Origin: Capra hircus
Lineage: Eukaryota; Chordata; Mammalia; Artiodactyla; Bovidae
Assembly (NCBI RefSeq): GCF_001704415.2
Contig: NC_030826.1
Coordinates: forward strand, 58,733,362-58,797,361
Direction of reading: 5' to 3'
Length of the DNA: 64,000 bases
In this document: one piece after another, positions 33,256 to 44,396 of the stretch
How positions within the stretch are numbered: position 1 is the stretch's first letter
Layout: each line of letters begins with the position of its first letter
Made by a program: the position numbers and the translations under genes
Notes under the pieces: generated by a model
The model's input: only the letters and a program-made list of their open reading frames with translations
The model's database searches: none
What the model was told of the DNA's origin: nothing

Positions 33256-34144
33256 AAGCCCAAGCAGCACAGTCCTAGCTGTGTAAGGACAGGGTGATAT
33301 TATTATACGTTAACTGAGAAATTCACAGAGAAAATAAACTGAACCGTAGCTCTGGTTTCAGTTCCCCGAGAGTTTACAGAATCTCTTTCTGGGCAAATCA
33401 ATGGGCAAGTTCACGAGCATGACTTGAGTAACCCAAGACTTGCCAAGCCGGTGCACCTGGTGTGGCTGCAGTGTGAGCCTGGCACTGTCTGGCAGAAATA
33501 CGTTCACCGGGCTAACATGTTCCAGAGACCAGATCCATGAAGGCTTAGCTCCAGCTCACAGACCTAAAGCAAAGCAGAATATACACATAGGGATCACTGA
33601 ATAATCATGATGGAACCAGATAGCAGTGAGTCATGGGGAGAGTGGGAATTATTACATCAGAGCATGGTGACGATGAGCCAGTCAAGTCTGTGCCGGGCAT
33701 TCTGAGTATTCTGTCCTCAGATTTAAGGACGGTTCGGAGGCAGCAGGCATATTGGTCTTGGGTCACACTGCTTCTTCTGAAATGTACAGAGCTCTAGCGT
33801 TTACTCATCTTGTGGGTCATTTTTCTTCTCTCTTATAGTAGATGCGCTATTTCCCACATCCCATGTTTCTTTTTGTTTGTTTGTTTATGTTCTCATTTTG
33901 GTGGAATACATCCTTTTGTAGTTTCTTGGGGAAAGATGAATGACAAGTAGCATTTGGAAACTGCATTTCAGAAAACATCTTGGTTGGATGTAGGATTCTC
34001 TGGGCTCTCATTTTCTGTGTGGAATTTAATGCCATGTTGTCTTGTTGAGTTCGTGTTAAAGTACAAATTCATGCTCCCTCTGAATCTGCTGGCCGTGGCT
34101 TGCCCTTTCCCAACCATCACTTTGTTCTAAAATTTCAGCCTATG
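33256..34144. other. Single-copy and degenerate sequence
   Basis: 33256-33840 is single copy with no recognised feature. 33850-34140 has an L1-like antisense flavour ('acatcttggttggatgtagg', 'ctctgggctctcattttctg') that is too diverged for a firm call. Confidence 0.35.
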
Positions 34145-34337
34145 GTCCATGCATGACTACTGGAAAAATCATCACTTTGACTATATGGATCTTTGGTGGC
34201 AAAGTGATATTTCTGCTTTTTAATATACCATCTAGGTTGGTCATAGCTTTTCTTCTGAGGAGCAAGTGTCTTTCAATTTCATGACCGTAGTCACCGTCTG
34301 CAGTGATTTTGGAGCCCAAGAAAATAAAACCTGTCAC
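34145..34337 (-). mobile_element. BovB LINE internal fragment
   Basis: Covers only the reversed 'cataactactgg' to 'ggagcccaagaaaataaaac' interval. Both the 3' tail and the 5' part are missing, so it is not a simple 5'-truncated insert but a leftover of a deletion or rearrangement. Confidence 0.85.
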
Positions 34338-34696
34338 TATGAAAAATAGTGGCAACTAAAATGCTGATTAGAATAACCCTGATGGGACACTGTGGGTGTC
34401 AGTATTGAAGGAGCCAGGTGAGCCATCAGTTTGGGATCGCTTGTTGTCCAGACCCCAAGAGAGTACTGGTCAGATCCCCTGGAGAACATCCTCTCAATTT
34501 CCTGCCTGAGGGTTAAAGATCAGGCTGGCAGCATGTTTGGAGATTCATGGGAAAGAACCCTGGAGTGAAGGGTGCCTCCTTTCGAAATTCAGCAACGCAA
34601 GTTGTGTAACTCCCATGTTTTCGTTCTTACGGCATCTGCATCCTCATGCTTGCCTGCCCTCCCCAGCCCACAAACCCTCTCTTTCCTGCTGTGTGT
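34338..34696. other. Single-copy sequence
   Basis: Nothing recognised. Confidence 0.35.
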
Positions 34697-34816
34697 GCAT
34701 TGTCAGTTGTTGTGTCTGACTCTTTCCAACCCCGTGGACTGTAGCCCTCCAGGCTCATCTGTCCACGGGATTTTCCAACAAGGATACTGGAGTAGGTTAC
34801 CATTTACTTCTCTAGG
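34697..34816 (-). mobile_element. Bov-tA SINE, BovB-derived half only
   Basis: Reversed 3' half 'tcagttgttgtgtctgactc' to 'taggttaccatttacttctc'. The tRNA-like head is absent. Confidence 0.8.
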
Positions 34817-35039
34817 TTGATAACTCTGAATAAAGCTAATTGTTACATTACTAGGTGAAAATATTTGGGGGGGGGATCATTGGAGAAGGCTCATTAAAAA
34901 CTCATGAAATCAAAACAGCATTACTCCTCCTTACTTTCTTGCTTATTCCTTCCAGGAATAGTAGGCCTTCTTCATAAATTCTATAGATTGAAATCTAAGT
35001 GTAAGCAATTACCATACATGAACAACACAAATAAGCAAT

Positions 35040-35575
35040 CAATTCAGTTCAGTTGCTCAGTCATGTCCAACTCTTTGAGACCCCATGGATTGCAGCATGC
35101 CGGGCTTCCTTGTCCATCACCAACTCCTTGAACTTGCTCAAACTCATGGTTCATCAAGTCAGTGATGCCATCCAACCATCTCATCCTCTGCTGTCCCCTT
35201 CTCCTCCTGCCTTCAATCTTCCCCAGCATCAGGGTCTTTTCTAATGAGTCAGTTCTTCACATCACATGGCCAAAGTATTAGAGCTTCAGCTTCAGCGTCA
35301 GTCCTTCCAATGATTATTCAGAATTGATTTCCTTTAGGATTAACAGGTTTGATCTCCTTGCAGTCCAGGGGACTCTCAAGAGTCTTCTCCAGCCTCACAG
35401 TTCAAAAGCATCCATTTTTTGGTACTCAGCTTTCTTTATGATCCAACTCTCATCTCCATACATGACTCCTGGAAAAACCATAGCTTTGACTATCTTCCCA
35501 ACCCAGAAATGAAACCCAGGTCTGCCACATTGCAGGCTGATTCTTCACCAGCTGAGCCTCCAGGCCACACACCTC
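35040..35575 (-). mobile_element. Chimeric retroelement: tRNA-like Bov-tA head fused to a long BovB 3' segment
   Basis: Read 5' to 3' on the minus strand. 35575-35496 is the tRNA-derived head (reverse of 'ccagctgagcctcc', 'cacattgcaggctgattctt', 'cttcccaacccagaaatgaa'). At about 35496 it changes without a gap into BovB sequence (reverse of 'accatagctttgactat') and runs about 455 bp to the ACTGA-type tail at 35043. An 8 bp direct repeat, taagcaat, flanks the whole unit (35032-35039 and 35580-35587) and no such repeat sits at the inner joint. The simplest reading is one insertion of a hybrid RNA or cDNA. Bov-tA itself has the same plan, but with a much shorter BovB part. The alternative is two independent insertions with lost junction signals. 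Confidence 0.6.
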
Positions 35576-35807
35576 CAAGTAAGCAATATCCAGCTGTAAT
35601 ATTTTTTCCCATTTCTCACTTTATGGTCCCCTAATTTGTACTTTCATATACAGCATATGCTGCCTTATATTTAAAAATACGCATATATCACATTTCCCCT
35701 AGTAAGTTATAAGTTACAGTGGACAGGCTTCTGTGTTTTGAGCGTTGTTGTTGTTGTGGGCTAAAATGTTTGTTGAATTAATTATGGCACATATAATTGT
35801 TCATGTG

Positions 35808-36016
35808 TGTGTGCTTAGTCACTCAGTTGTGTCTGACTCTTTGTGAGTCCGTGGACTGTAGCCTGCCAGGCTCCTCTGTCTGTGGGGATTCTCCAGGAAG
35901 AATACTGGAGTAGGTTGCCATTCCCTTCTCCAAGGGATCTTCCCAACCTAGGAATTGAACCGGGGTCTCCTGTGTTGCAGGCGGATTCTTTACCAGCTGA
36001 GCCACCAGGGAAGCCC
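35808..36016 (-). mobile_element. Bov-tA SINE
   Basis: Reversed tail 'gtgtgtgtgcttagtcactc' to reversed head 'gctgagccaccagggaagcc'. It sits at the edge of the L1 fragment that follows. Confidence 0.92.
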
Positions 36017-36017
36017 T

Positions 36018-36300
36018 ATTTTTATGACTGTGTTTCCATATGAATTGTGAAATTTTTTGTTCTAGTTCTGTGAAAAATGTCATTGGTAGTTTGATAGGGA
36101 TCACATTGTATCTGTACATTGCGTTTGGTGGTAGAGTCATTTTCACATTATTGATTCTTCCTACCCAGGAACATGGAATATCTCTCCATCTGTTTATGCT
36201 GTCTTTGATTTCTTCCATTAGTGTCTTATAATTCTATGTGTACAGTTCTTTTGTCTCTTTATGTAAGTTTATTCCTAGATATTTAATTCTTTTATGAATG
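36018..36300 (-). mobile_element. L1 ORF2 fragment
   Basis: Antisense ORF2 text: 'gtttgatagggatcacattg', 'cacattattgattcttccta', and 'gtttattcctagatatttaa'. In sense it encodes the end of the reverse-transcriptase thumb region. The frame runs through the joint into the SINE only by chance. Confidence 0.85.
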
Positions 36301-37984
36301 TGTTTAATACTGTAAACTGGAGTTTCCTAAAGTGTGCTCTTCAGAAGATGAGTTTTATGTATGTTGATAGTTCTGTACAAAGAGAATGGCTATGTGATCG
36401 TTGCAAATTTGAAAATTATTTATTTTAACAAAGCTAAATGGATTTCTTCACTGCAAGACCTTCCAAATCCTTATTAATTTCTTCATTTAATCAACAATAT
36501 TTTCACGTCTCCCATTTTCTCTTGCTATGCCAAGTGCTTTAACAATAAACAATGTCTACACTAATCTTGCTATCTGGGGCCCTGAAAATCAAGCAATATG
36601 TATAAACAAGAGGAAGGATCACAGGATGGTATCCCCTCTCGTTTATTTGAACCCTAAACCTCTTTCCGAGGAGCACCTCGGAATACTTGGGTTTCATGGA
36701 ATACCCTTTGGGAAGCCCAGCTCTTGCCATAAAAATCACTGTTTTTAATTCAGAAACTAGTTGGGAATTTTTACATGCAATTAGTCCCAGACCCTGTAAT
36801 AAACAGGGACTAATGGATTATATAAATAGTACCAGATAGGACCCTCCAAACCCAATCAAATTTTCCCAACCCCATTTAATAAAAAGTGATGGAAAAAATG
36901 AGTTCCCACTGGAGATATAAACAAACTCCCAGGGGAACCAGTGACTTCACTCACCATTCGACTTTCCAAGAGAGTCTGAGGAGGTGAAAGACATGTAATC
37001 AATACAGAATGCTGGCCAGTCAGGACCCAGACACTTGGTGGTGTCAGGCAGGGAGGGTCGAGAGTCACAACGGTGCAGCTGAAGGCTATGTCGTACCTTC
37101 CCAGTGAAGCGGCATTTTACAGCAAGTCCGTCCTCACAAAGGTTTTTCACATACCAGCCAACCTGAGTTACCCAATCTCAATACCTCAAACTCAGTATAT
37201 TTTGGAGGAAGGCCAAATTCTATTAATTAACTTTTATCTCTCTCTTGCTCGTTTTCTGTCTCACACACACATTTGCCCGCCCCCCCCTTTTTTTTTAAAT
37301 GCAATAAAGTTTCAGTAAACCTCAGGAATCTAATGTTTATTTTAATTAGCAATGAGCTTTTGAACAGAAAAACATACCGAGGTATATTATCTTGTATACT
37401 GAACTCCATTCATACAAAATACACGCTAGCATCATCATCCATGGCTTTCACTATTTTTATGATTTATTTGTATTTTTATTTCTTGCAAATAACAGTTGCA
37501 ATTTGAGCTTGAACTATAGATACAGGTCACTTGAAAGGCTGTGGCCCTATTGGTAATGTGACTTAAAGATTCTTAGTTAAACCGAGTGATGTTACTCTGT
37601 AAGTCTTTGATTTTGACTCCAAAATTTGCCAACAAACCTTCTGAGAGCTCTACTAAGACTTCAGTAATTCCTAATGCAGTGAAGGAGTGAGGAAGTACAA
37701 GACATGGAAAATACCTAGCTCTTGCCCTAGAGGGATTTACATTTTAATTTAAATAAGACACAGCAAACCAACAGATAATTAACCACAGTTAAGTCATATT
37801 CCCAAATTAGCAAGGGAGGGGTCAGGGAAATATAGGTTGCCTTGCATTAATTATTTATATATGTATTTCAATTTAAAATCAAGTCTTTTTTTTTTCTTTC
37901 CAATGGAACTGAAGAGCTAAGAGTGAAAACAGTCCAACTGTTAACTGTAAGGCTAATAACAGTGATGATCTAAGGAAATGATGG
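36301..37984. other. Single-copy AT-rich block
   Basis: No exon recognised in 1.7 kb. It holds a C-run/T-run at about 37278-37298 and short A/T tracts. Confidence 0.45.
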
Positions 37985-38110
37985 ATATTTCCCATGTGCC
38001 TGCTCCGTGTCAGACAGTTCATACCCAGCTTCTGCTAATCTTGACCGTGGTCTGATAAGTAGCTGTGTTTATGGCCGTTTTATCAATGGGCAAAGTGAGG
38101 ATCCGTGGTA
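37985..38110 (-). mobile_element. MIR SINE
   Basis: 'catgtgcctgctccgtgtca', 'gttcataccc' and 'ttttatcaatgggcaaagtg' follow reversed MIR order. Confidence 0.5.
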
Positions 38111-39249
38111 TTTCTTTATTTTGTGCTGGTAGTTAGGTGAAGTTGCTCAATATCTAGTTGAGTACAGATCGTGGATTGAAGATCAGCTTCATCTAACCTC
38201 GAAGTCTTGACTCTTCCTGTTCTTCTGGTTCCCTTGCATGAAATGGCCACATTCAAATCTCTGCCTGTCCAGTGTAATGGCACTTTTTTAAAACCCTAGA
38301 ACTCACCTGCAAGGGTTTGGGGCTGACAGGGCAAAGGCCACCTGTCAGGTGCTATCAGTAGGTTAGGAACTGTATGTGAAGATCCCCAAATGGGGGACCA
38401 AGCCTTCTTTGGCTTGAAGAGGAAGCTTTAAAAAAAAGATCTAAACAATTGATCCTAGTTAGGAATAACACTGGGTCTCTAAGGAGGTTGTGGCCAATCT
38501 TCCCCAGCACCAGCTTCCTGGTGCCAGGAGGCCAATGCCTGATCATGACAATGTTATTTCCCTGCAGAGCTGTACAAGCCCGACGGGATCATGCAGTCAG
38601 GTGACGAGTCACCTGCACAGGCTTGTCTGGGGATCGGTGGCTGGACCTGCTAACCAGCCTGGACTGGTTGAGCCACGGAGGTGGATACAGAAGCAATTAA
38701 AACACACATAGACAGACACACATGCACTCCAGCACACACACACACAAGCACACACACACACCCTGCTGCCGCCAACCTGCTCAGACACCTGTAGCTTCAT
38801 TTGCAATTAATAAATTAATTAAAATGTTCTCATGGGAAAATGTCTTGGTGAAACCATGGGTTTACTGTAATGAAACCCAACATTAAGAGCTCTACTGTAA
38901 TAATACCGATCATACCAGGAAGTGATGTTATAGGTTGGTCTTTTTTACATACGAAGCGTGCAGTGATAGGTTTAACTACTCTGTTTCTGTCCTCCCTCTC
39001 TGCATTTTTTGGTTGACTAACGTCTGCTGAGGATGTGGCCTAAACTTAATTAAAGGAAAGGGAAAGAGAGAGTACAGTAGCAAAAGCTGTATTAATTACA
39101 ACAGACCCTGTATTATAGCTGTTTTCCCCTTGGAACCGAAGCTGTAGCCAAAGTGCATGCTAAAAGGCATTAGTTTCAAGGAATTTTTTTTTTTTTTTAA
39201 AAGGAGAGGAAGAAGAAAATAAGTGTTGGAAACGTTAAATAATGTATTG
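38111..39249. other. Single-copy block with CA-rich tract
   Basis: No gene recognised. Imperfect CA repeats lie at about 38697-38762, and a T-run at 39186-39199. Confidence 0.45.
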
Positions 39250-39308
39250 TTACAGTCTCTGGGGTCACAAAGAGCCAGACATGACTGAGGTGACTTAGCA
39301 TGCACACA
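39250..39308 (+). mobile_element. Bov-tA 3' end fragment
   Basis: Only 'ggggtcacaaagagccagac' and 'gacttagcatgcacac' remain. Confidence 0.7.
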
Positions 39309-39654
39309 TGCATTGCTACAGGGTGATGTATTTTTTGTGTCGTCTGCGCAGGCTACTGTGAGGTCAGAGTGGAGGGCCGGTATACATTGCTCTTCATTGT
39401 TGGGTTAATTGATACGTCATTACATGCGTATGATCGTGCATGTCCATTAAGAGGTACACAGTTACCAAAGTTCAACCTGAAACCACTTTCCGCGTCTCCT
39501 TCATGTTACCAGTCTGCTGTTTCATAACCTGATTGTTAGTTCACGTCTCGGTTTCACTCGTTTGCTCACAGACGTGCCTTTCACTTGCCCATTTCTCTGA
39601 AAGTTATACTTTCAGGCCGGATTTCTGCACACTTAATGATGTCTTCAGCTGGAC
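39309..39654. other. Single-copy sequence
   Basis: Nothing recognised. Confidence 0.35.
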
Positions 39655-39800
39655 CTGGTATTCTTTTTTGGGGGGGCACTGGGGCGCCATCCTGTACATT
39701 GCACAGTATGTAGCAGTGTTCCTGGCTACTACCTGGCAGATGTCAGCAACATAGCCCCCTTCACATGGCATCTGAAAATATGTCTCTGGAGGCTGAGTGT
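39655..39800 (-). mobile_element. MER5A (hAT-Charlie) DNA transposon fragment
   Basis: 'ccatcctgtacattgcacag', 'gttcctggctactacctggc', 'agatgtcagcaacatagccc' and 'gtctctggaggctg' follow the MER5A order in reverse. Short non-autonomous relic with no coding capacity. Confidence 0.65.
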
Positions 39801-40067
39801 CTCCTTGAGGGGGAATCCAGCCAGCCGAGCTCTGCTGCGCACAGTTCTCGGTCCCTCTGCAGATCCTGAAGGTTTGGTCTCTTTTCCTTCCCTCACTTCT
39901 CTGAACATAAACCCCTGCCACCCCACAGCTCAGAACCCAAGCCCCCCGCCCTGTGATCCCCTCGTCTCAGGCTTAGTCAGTCTCTCCCTAGTGAGCCCCC
40001 ATCACGCCTGCAGTGGCCGAGACACACATTCCAGACCCGCGATACGCACTACCAGACTGTGGATTTA

Positions 40068-40797
40068 GGACATTGATGAAAGTGAAAGGGGAAAGTGAAA
40101 AAGTTGGCTTAAAGCTCAACATTCAGAAAATGAAGATCATGGCATCCGGTCCCATCACTTCATGGGAAATAGATGGGGAAACAGTGGAAACAGTGTCAGA
40201 CTTTATTTTTGGGGGCTCCAAAATCACTGCAGATGGTGACTGCAGCCATGAAATGAAAAGACGCTTACTCCTTGGAAGAAAAGTTATGACCAACCTAGAT
40301 AGCATATTCAAAAGCAGAGACATTACTTTGCCAATTAAGGTCCGTCTAGTCAAGGCTATGGTTTTTCCAGTGGTCATGTATGGATGTGAGAGTTGGACTG
40401 TGAAGAAGGCTGAGTGCTGAAGAATTGATGCTTTTGAACTGTGGTGTTGGAGAAGACTCTTGAGAGTCCCTTGGACTGCAAGGAGATCCAACCAGTCCAT
40501 TCTGAAGGAGATCAGCTCTGGGATTTCTTTGGAAGGAATGATGCTAAAGCTGAAATTCCAGTACTTTGGTCACCTCATACGAAGAGTTGACTCATTGGAA
40601 AAGACTCTGATGCTGGGAGGGATTGGGGGCAGGAGGAGAAGGGGACGACCGAGGATGAGATGGCTGGATGGCATCACTGACTCAATGGACAAGAATCTGA
40701 GTGAACTCTGGGAGTTGGCGATGGACAGGGAGGCCTGGCGGGCTGTGATTCATGGGGTCGCAAAGAGTCGGACACGACTGAACTGAACTGAACTGAA
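40068..40797 (+). mobile_element. BovB LINE 3' end, 5'-truncated
   Basis: Starts at 'gatgaaagtgaaaggggaaa', just past the YADD block, and ends 'gaactgaactgaactgaa'. A TGA at 40418-40420 replaces a codon of relatives and splits the frame (40013-40420, then 40460-40786). Little diverged from the full-length copy at 55 kb. Confidence 0.94.
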
Positions 40798-41817
40798 GTC
40801 TCGCATGTCAAGAAGACTGTTTGAAGAAGGAAGATGAAAGTCATTTAAAGGCAGGATGGAGAATAGAAAGACTGCTGAAACTTCGGCGTAAATTGGAACC
40901 TGTTTACTCAGCTAGTGGTGGGTTAGGTGAGTTTGTTTCCTGTCGTACAAGGTGAGGAGTGTGTTGCCTACGATGTTTATGATGGTGATATGATAGGATG
41001 ATGCGTGGGAAAATGAGCATTTGACTAAAGCTCCAACCCCTTGATCTCACTTTCCATGAGACACACTAATGTCCCAAACTTTAGCTTTTGAAAATGATGC
41101 GGACTTTTCTTCATTTTCTTACCCATTTTTACCATTTGTAAAATGTGGGACCCAAGTCCTTGTGTAGGTTGTGGCTGGAGACTCAGGTCCTGTCCCTGGA
41201 GAAGGTGAATGACAGCCCTGGTCTGTGGGGCCGGGTCTCCCAAGCTGTCTTGTTTAACTAGAGTGGAGCCCTGTTGGGACTCGAGGTCTGAGCACTTGGT
41301 GCTTTTACTATTTTGGAAAATAGTTTCAGCCTCAAAGTCTTTCCCTGTGTAATGCTTTTTGTCCTCTTAAGAAACGCAACATGCCCCAAAGCAGAGTTGA
41401 GAGGTTGTCAACCAGACACTTCCTCAGTGCGTCTCTGAAATGCAGTCTCTTTTAAATCACAGATGATTTTTGTGGAAGTGCAACATTATCTGAACAAATG
41501 ACTGAAGAGTTGGGAACTTCACAGCCTGAAAAGATGCTCATAATGAAGAACAAAAAAGCTGTCATCTGGTCTCAGAAAAGCATCCTGCCCCTTGCAGTAG
41601 CAACAAGGAAGTCTTTGTTGGGAAATACAGTATTTGCCCTCTGTGATAAGAAGCTCAAAATTTAACAGATGCTCTCTGAGTATAACATTTTGTGTTGTAC
41701 TGTTTCTAGGCTTAGAAACAATTTGACTTCATGCTTTTAATTTCCACTGGAATTTATTCCCCCCCCCCCACATTGGTCTGTTCACAACTTTTATCCTTTT
41801 TCCTTAGCTTCATTGCA
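40798..41817. other. Single-copy sequence
   Basis: No gene or repeat recognised. A run of about ten C lies at 41761-41769. Confidence 0.4.
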
Positions 41818-42136
41818 ACTTAAAAAAATAATACTTTTTAAATTTCTTTGTTTGTGGCTGTGCTGGACCTTCCTTACTGTGCGGGCTTTTCTCTCGGCGC
41901 GGGGAGCAGGGGCTGCTCTTCCACTGCGGTGCTTCTCTTGTTGCGGAGCCCAGGCTCCGGGCGTGCGGGCCTCAGTAGTTGTGGTTCCCGGGGTCTATAG
42001 CACAGACTCAGTAGTTGTGGCACACGGGCTTAGTTGCTCCAAGGCATGTGGGATCTTCCTGGATCAGGGATCGAACCCATGATCCCTGCCTTGGCAGGTG
42101 GATTCTTTACTACTGAGCCACCAGGGAAGCCCTGCG
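41818..42136 (-). mobile_element. CHR-type tRNA-Glu SINE, long form
   Basis: Full reverse-oriented element: A/T-rich tail side ('tttttaaatttctttgtttg'), GC-rich body ('ttctctcggcgcggggagca', 'cttctcttgttgcggagccc'), and reversed head 'tactgagccaccagggaagc'. It shows the normal size of this family for comparison with the expanded copy at 28.6 kb. Confidence 0.88.
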
Positions 42137-42270
42137 ACTTTGCCTTTCCTTTTCTTTTAACTGTTGTCTGTATCATGAAGATGAGCGCAGGAAGTGGGAA
42201 GTGTAAGAGTGGAAAAATTGGGAGTATTGCTTCCTGGGTCCTGGGGAAGAAAGGGTTACATCTTGTAGAG

Positions 42271-42362
42271 ACATTCAGTTCAGTTCAGTTCAGTTCAGTC
42301 CCTCAGTCATGTCCGACTCTTTGCAACCCCATGAATTGCAGCACGCCAGGCCTCCTTGTCCG
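42271..42362 (-). mobile_element. BovB LINE, 92 bp 3' end
   Basis: Very short insert. Five TTCAG tail units, then 'cagtcatgtccgactctttg' to 'aggcctccttgtcc'. A short flanking repeat, gacatt, at 42270-42275 and 42362-42367 is compatible with a target-site duplication. Confidence 0.85.
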
Positions 42363-42480
42363 ACATTATCTCATGTAATTTAATATTTAAAAATATTAAA
42401 TTTAATATTGAAATATTAAAATATTAATATTAAAAATTTTAAATGGAAAATTACTACTTTTTTAAGTAGTAATTTTTTTT
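42363..42480. repeat. AT-rich palindromic low-complexity DNA
   Basis: Repeated 'aatattaaa' motifs are followed by a perfect inverted repeat. The 13 bp arms aaaattactactt and its complement (42447-42459 and 42464-42476) are separated by four T. Stem potential is high but AT-only. Confidence 0.85.
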
Positions 42481-42937
42481 TTTAACTGTAGAACATTTAT
42501 TGCAGTCTGGCCATTTTTCTCATCTCTCAAAACACAGATAATCACTTGAGACTTAGTAATGTAACATGTCTGATTATTGTGTTGAGCTTAAATGTACACG
42601 GAGGGGAGGGGAGTATTATTAGCCCTATTTTTTTTTTTTTTAAGAATAAAATGAGGTCTGAGGAAATCAAGGAACTCTCCAGAAGAAACAGTGGTAGAGT
42701 CGTTCAAGGTCAGATGGTCAAGTCCACAGGCTTTGCGTTCTGCCCTTTAGGCCTTAGTGTTGTGCAGCGCGGCCCTTCCCATCTCCTCATCAAACTGGAG
42801 GCCGAGGGATCCCTGTGGGATTCCTGGCTCACCTCCTGGGCCCAGGCTCAGGGAACACTCTCGGATTTCTGAGACAAGGCATTCAGGATCAGGGCTGATT
42901 TCCGTGCTCACTTTAACTCAGCCGGAGGTCAGAGGAT
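42481..42937. other. Single-copy sequence with possible MIR trace
   Basis: 'gtattattagccctattttt' followed by 'gaataaaatgaggtctgagg' (42612-42665) has MIR-like order but is too degenerate for a firm call. No exon is recognised. Confidence 0.35.
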
Positions 42938-43106
42938 CCACCCACCTGCAGTGAAGGAGACACAGGAGATGCAGGGTCGGGAAGACCCCCTGGAGGAGGA
43001 ACTGCTAACCCGCTCCAGTATGCTTGCCTGGAGGATCTCATGGATGGCAGAGCCTCTACAGCCCACGGAGTTGCAAAGAGTCAGACACGACTGAGCGCAT
43101 GGCACA
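42938..43106 (+). mobile_element. Bov-tA SINE, head partly lost
   Basis: 'gcagggtcgggaagaccccc', 'tatgcttgcctggaggatct' and 'gttgcaaagagtcagacacg'. The first part of the head is missing. Confidence 0.85.
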
Positions 43107-43224
43107 TCATATCTCATTCTTGACATGCTTCAAGGACACTTCGGTTTATTCCCTCGGTGAGCTGGGCAGTGTCTATACCAGAAAATGAGAGTTTAAGTTG
43201 TTCAAGCTTACTGGAGAGCAGAGT

Positions 43225-43395
43225 TGTGTTGAGTGCTTTGCTTGCATTTTCCAGACTCACAGGAGCCCTATGAGAGCAGGCGGCCTCGTTACGTAAGTGA
43301 GGGAGCCGAGGACGAGACTGCAGACTAGAAGGTTCTAGTCACTTGCCCGAGGTCACAGAACAGAGATGGGAGTCAGAGTCAGATCCCAGTTGATC
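43225..43395 (-). mobile_element. MIR SINE
   Basis: Reversed MIR landmarks in order: 'cacaggagccctatgagagc', 'gagggagccgaggacgagac', 'tcacttgcccgaggtcacag', and 'tgggagtcagagtcagatcc'. Confidence 0.7.
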
Positions 43396-43964
43396 CCTGG
43401 CAGCCCATCCGCACCCAAAGGTGCTGACTGGGCTGGGCTGCAGACATGTTGCTTCCTCCCATGTGCCCAGCGCTGGACTTAACTCGGAGAAAGATAGAGC
43501 ACCCAGCCAAGAAAACACCCTGAGCTCAGCACCTCTGCTGTTTGCTCAAGTGTCTAAATGCTTAGGGCAATCGCTTGCTGGGGGCAGGTCTCTTCAGCTC
43601 AGATAAGAGAGGAAAAAATTAGCCGCCAGTTCTCAAGCTGAGCCTAGACTTTGGCTGCTGCGTGCCTTGATGTTTACATGAATTCAGAGGGCCAGGTTTT
43701 AATTTGACATTATCTTTGGGAAATCTAATTAGTAAGTCACAGGGTTTTCTTGGTCTGCTGATCCTCCCAGATAGCAGTTGTTTATACGGTGAACAGGAAC
43801 AAGAAGACAGCCCCAGAGCAGCCAAGAGAGGGTGCAGGCAAGTCCTGGGGCGAGAGTGCTGACTCAAACCAGGTGAGTCAGGTGTGCAGAGAGAGGAAGC
43901 ACAGGCCAGAGTCCTCCTCTGCTCCAGTCTGGAGGCCTACGGCTCAGTAGGCCTCCAGAAGACA
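43396..43964. other. Single-copy sequence
   Basis: No gene or repeat recognised. Confidence 0.4.
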
Positions 43965-43965
43965 T

Positions 43966-44396
43966 CAGTTCAGTTCAGTCGCTCGGTCATGTCCGACTCT
44001 TTGCGACCCCATGGACTGTAGCATGCCAGGCCTCCCTGTCCATTGCCAACTCCCAGAGTTTACCCAAACCCACGTCCATTGAGTCAGTGATGCCATCCAA
44101 CCATCTCATTCTCTGTCATCCCCTTCTCCTCCTGCCTTCAATCCCTCCCACCATCAGGGTCTTACATGAGTCAGTTCTTTACATCAGATGACCCGAGTAT
44201 TGGAGTTTCAGCTTCAGCATCAGTCTTTCCAATGAACACCCAGGACTGATCTCCTTTAGGATGGACTGGTTGGATCTCCTTGCAGTCCAAGGGACTCTCA
44301 AGAGTCTTCTCCAACACCACAGTTCAAAAGCATCAATTCTTTGGCGCTCAGCTTTCTTTATAGTCCAACTCTCACATCCATACGTGACCACTGGAT
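43966..44396 (-). mobile_element. BovB LINE 3' end
   Basis: Reversed tail 'tcagttcagtcgctcggtca' to 'catacgtgaccactgg'. The frame of the C-terminal RT region is open (44179-44396 on -) and then continues by chance into flanking DNA. Confidence 0.93.
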
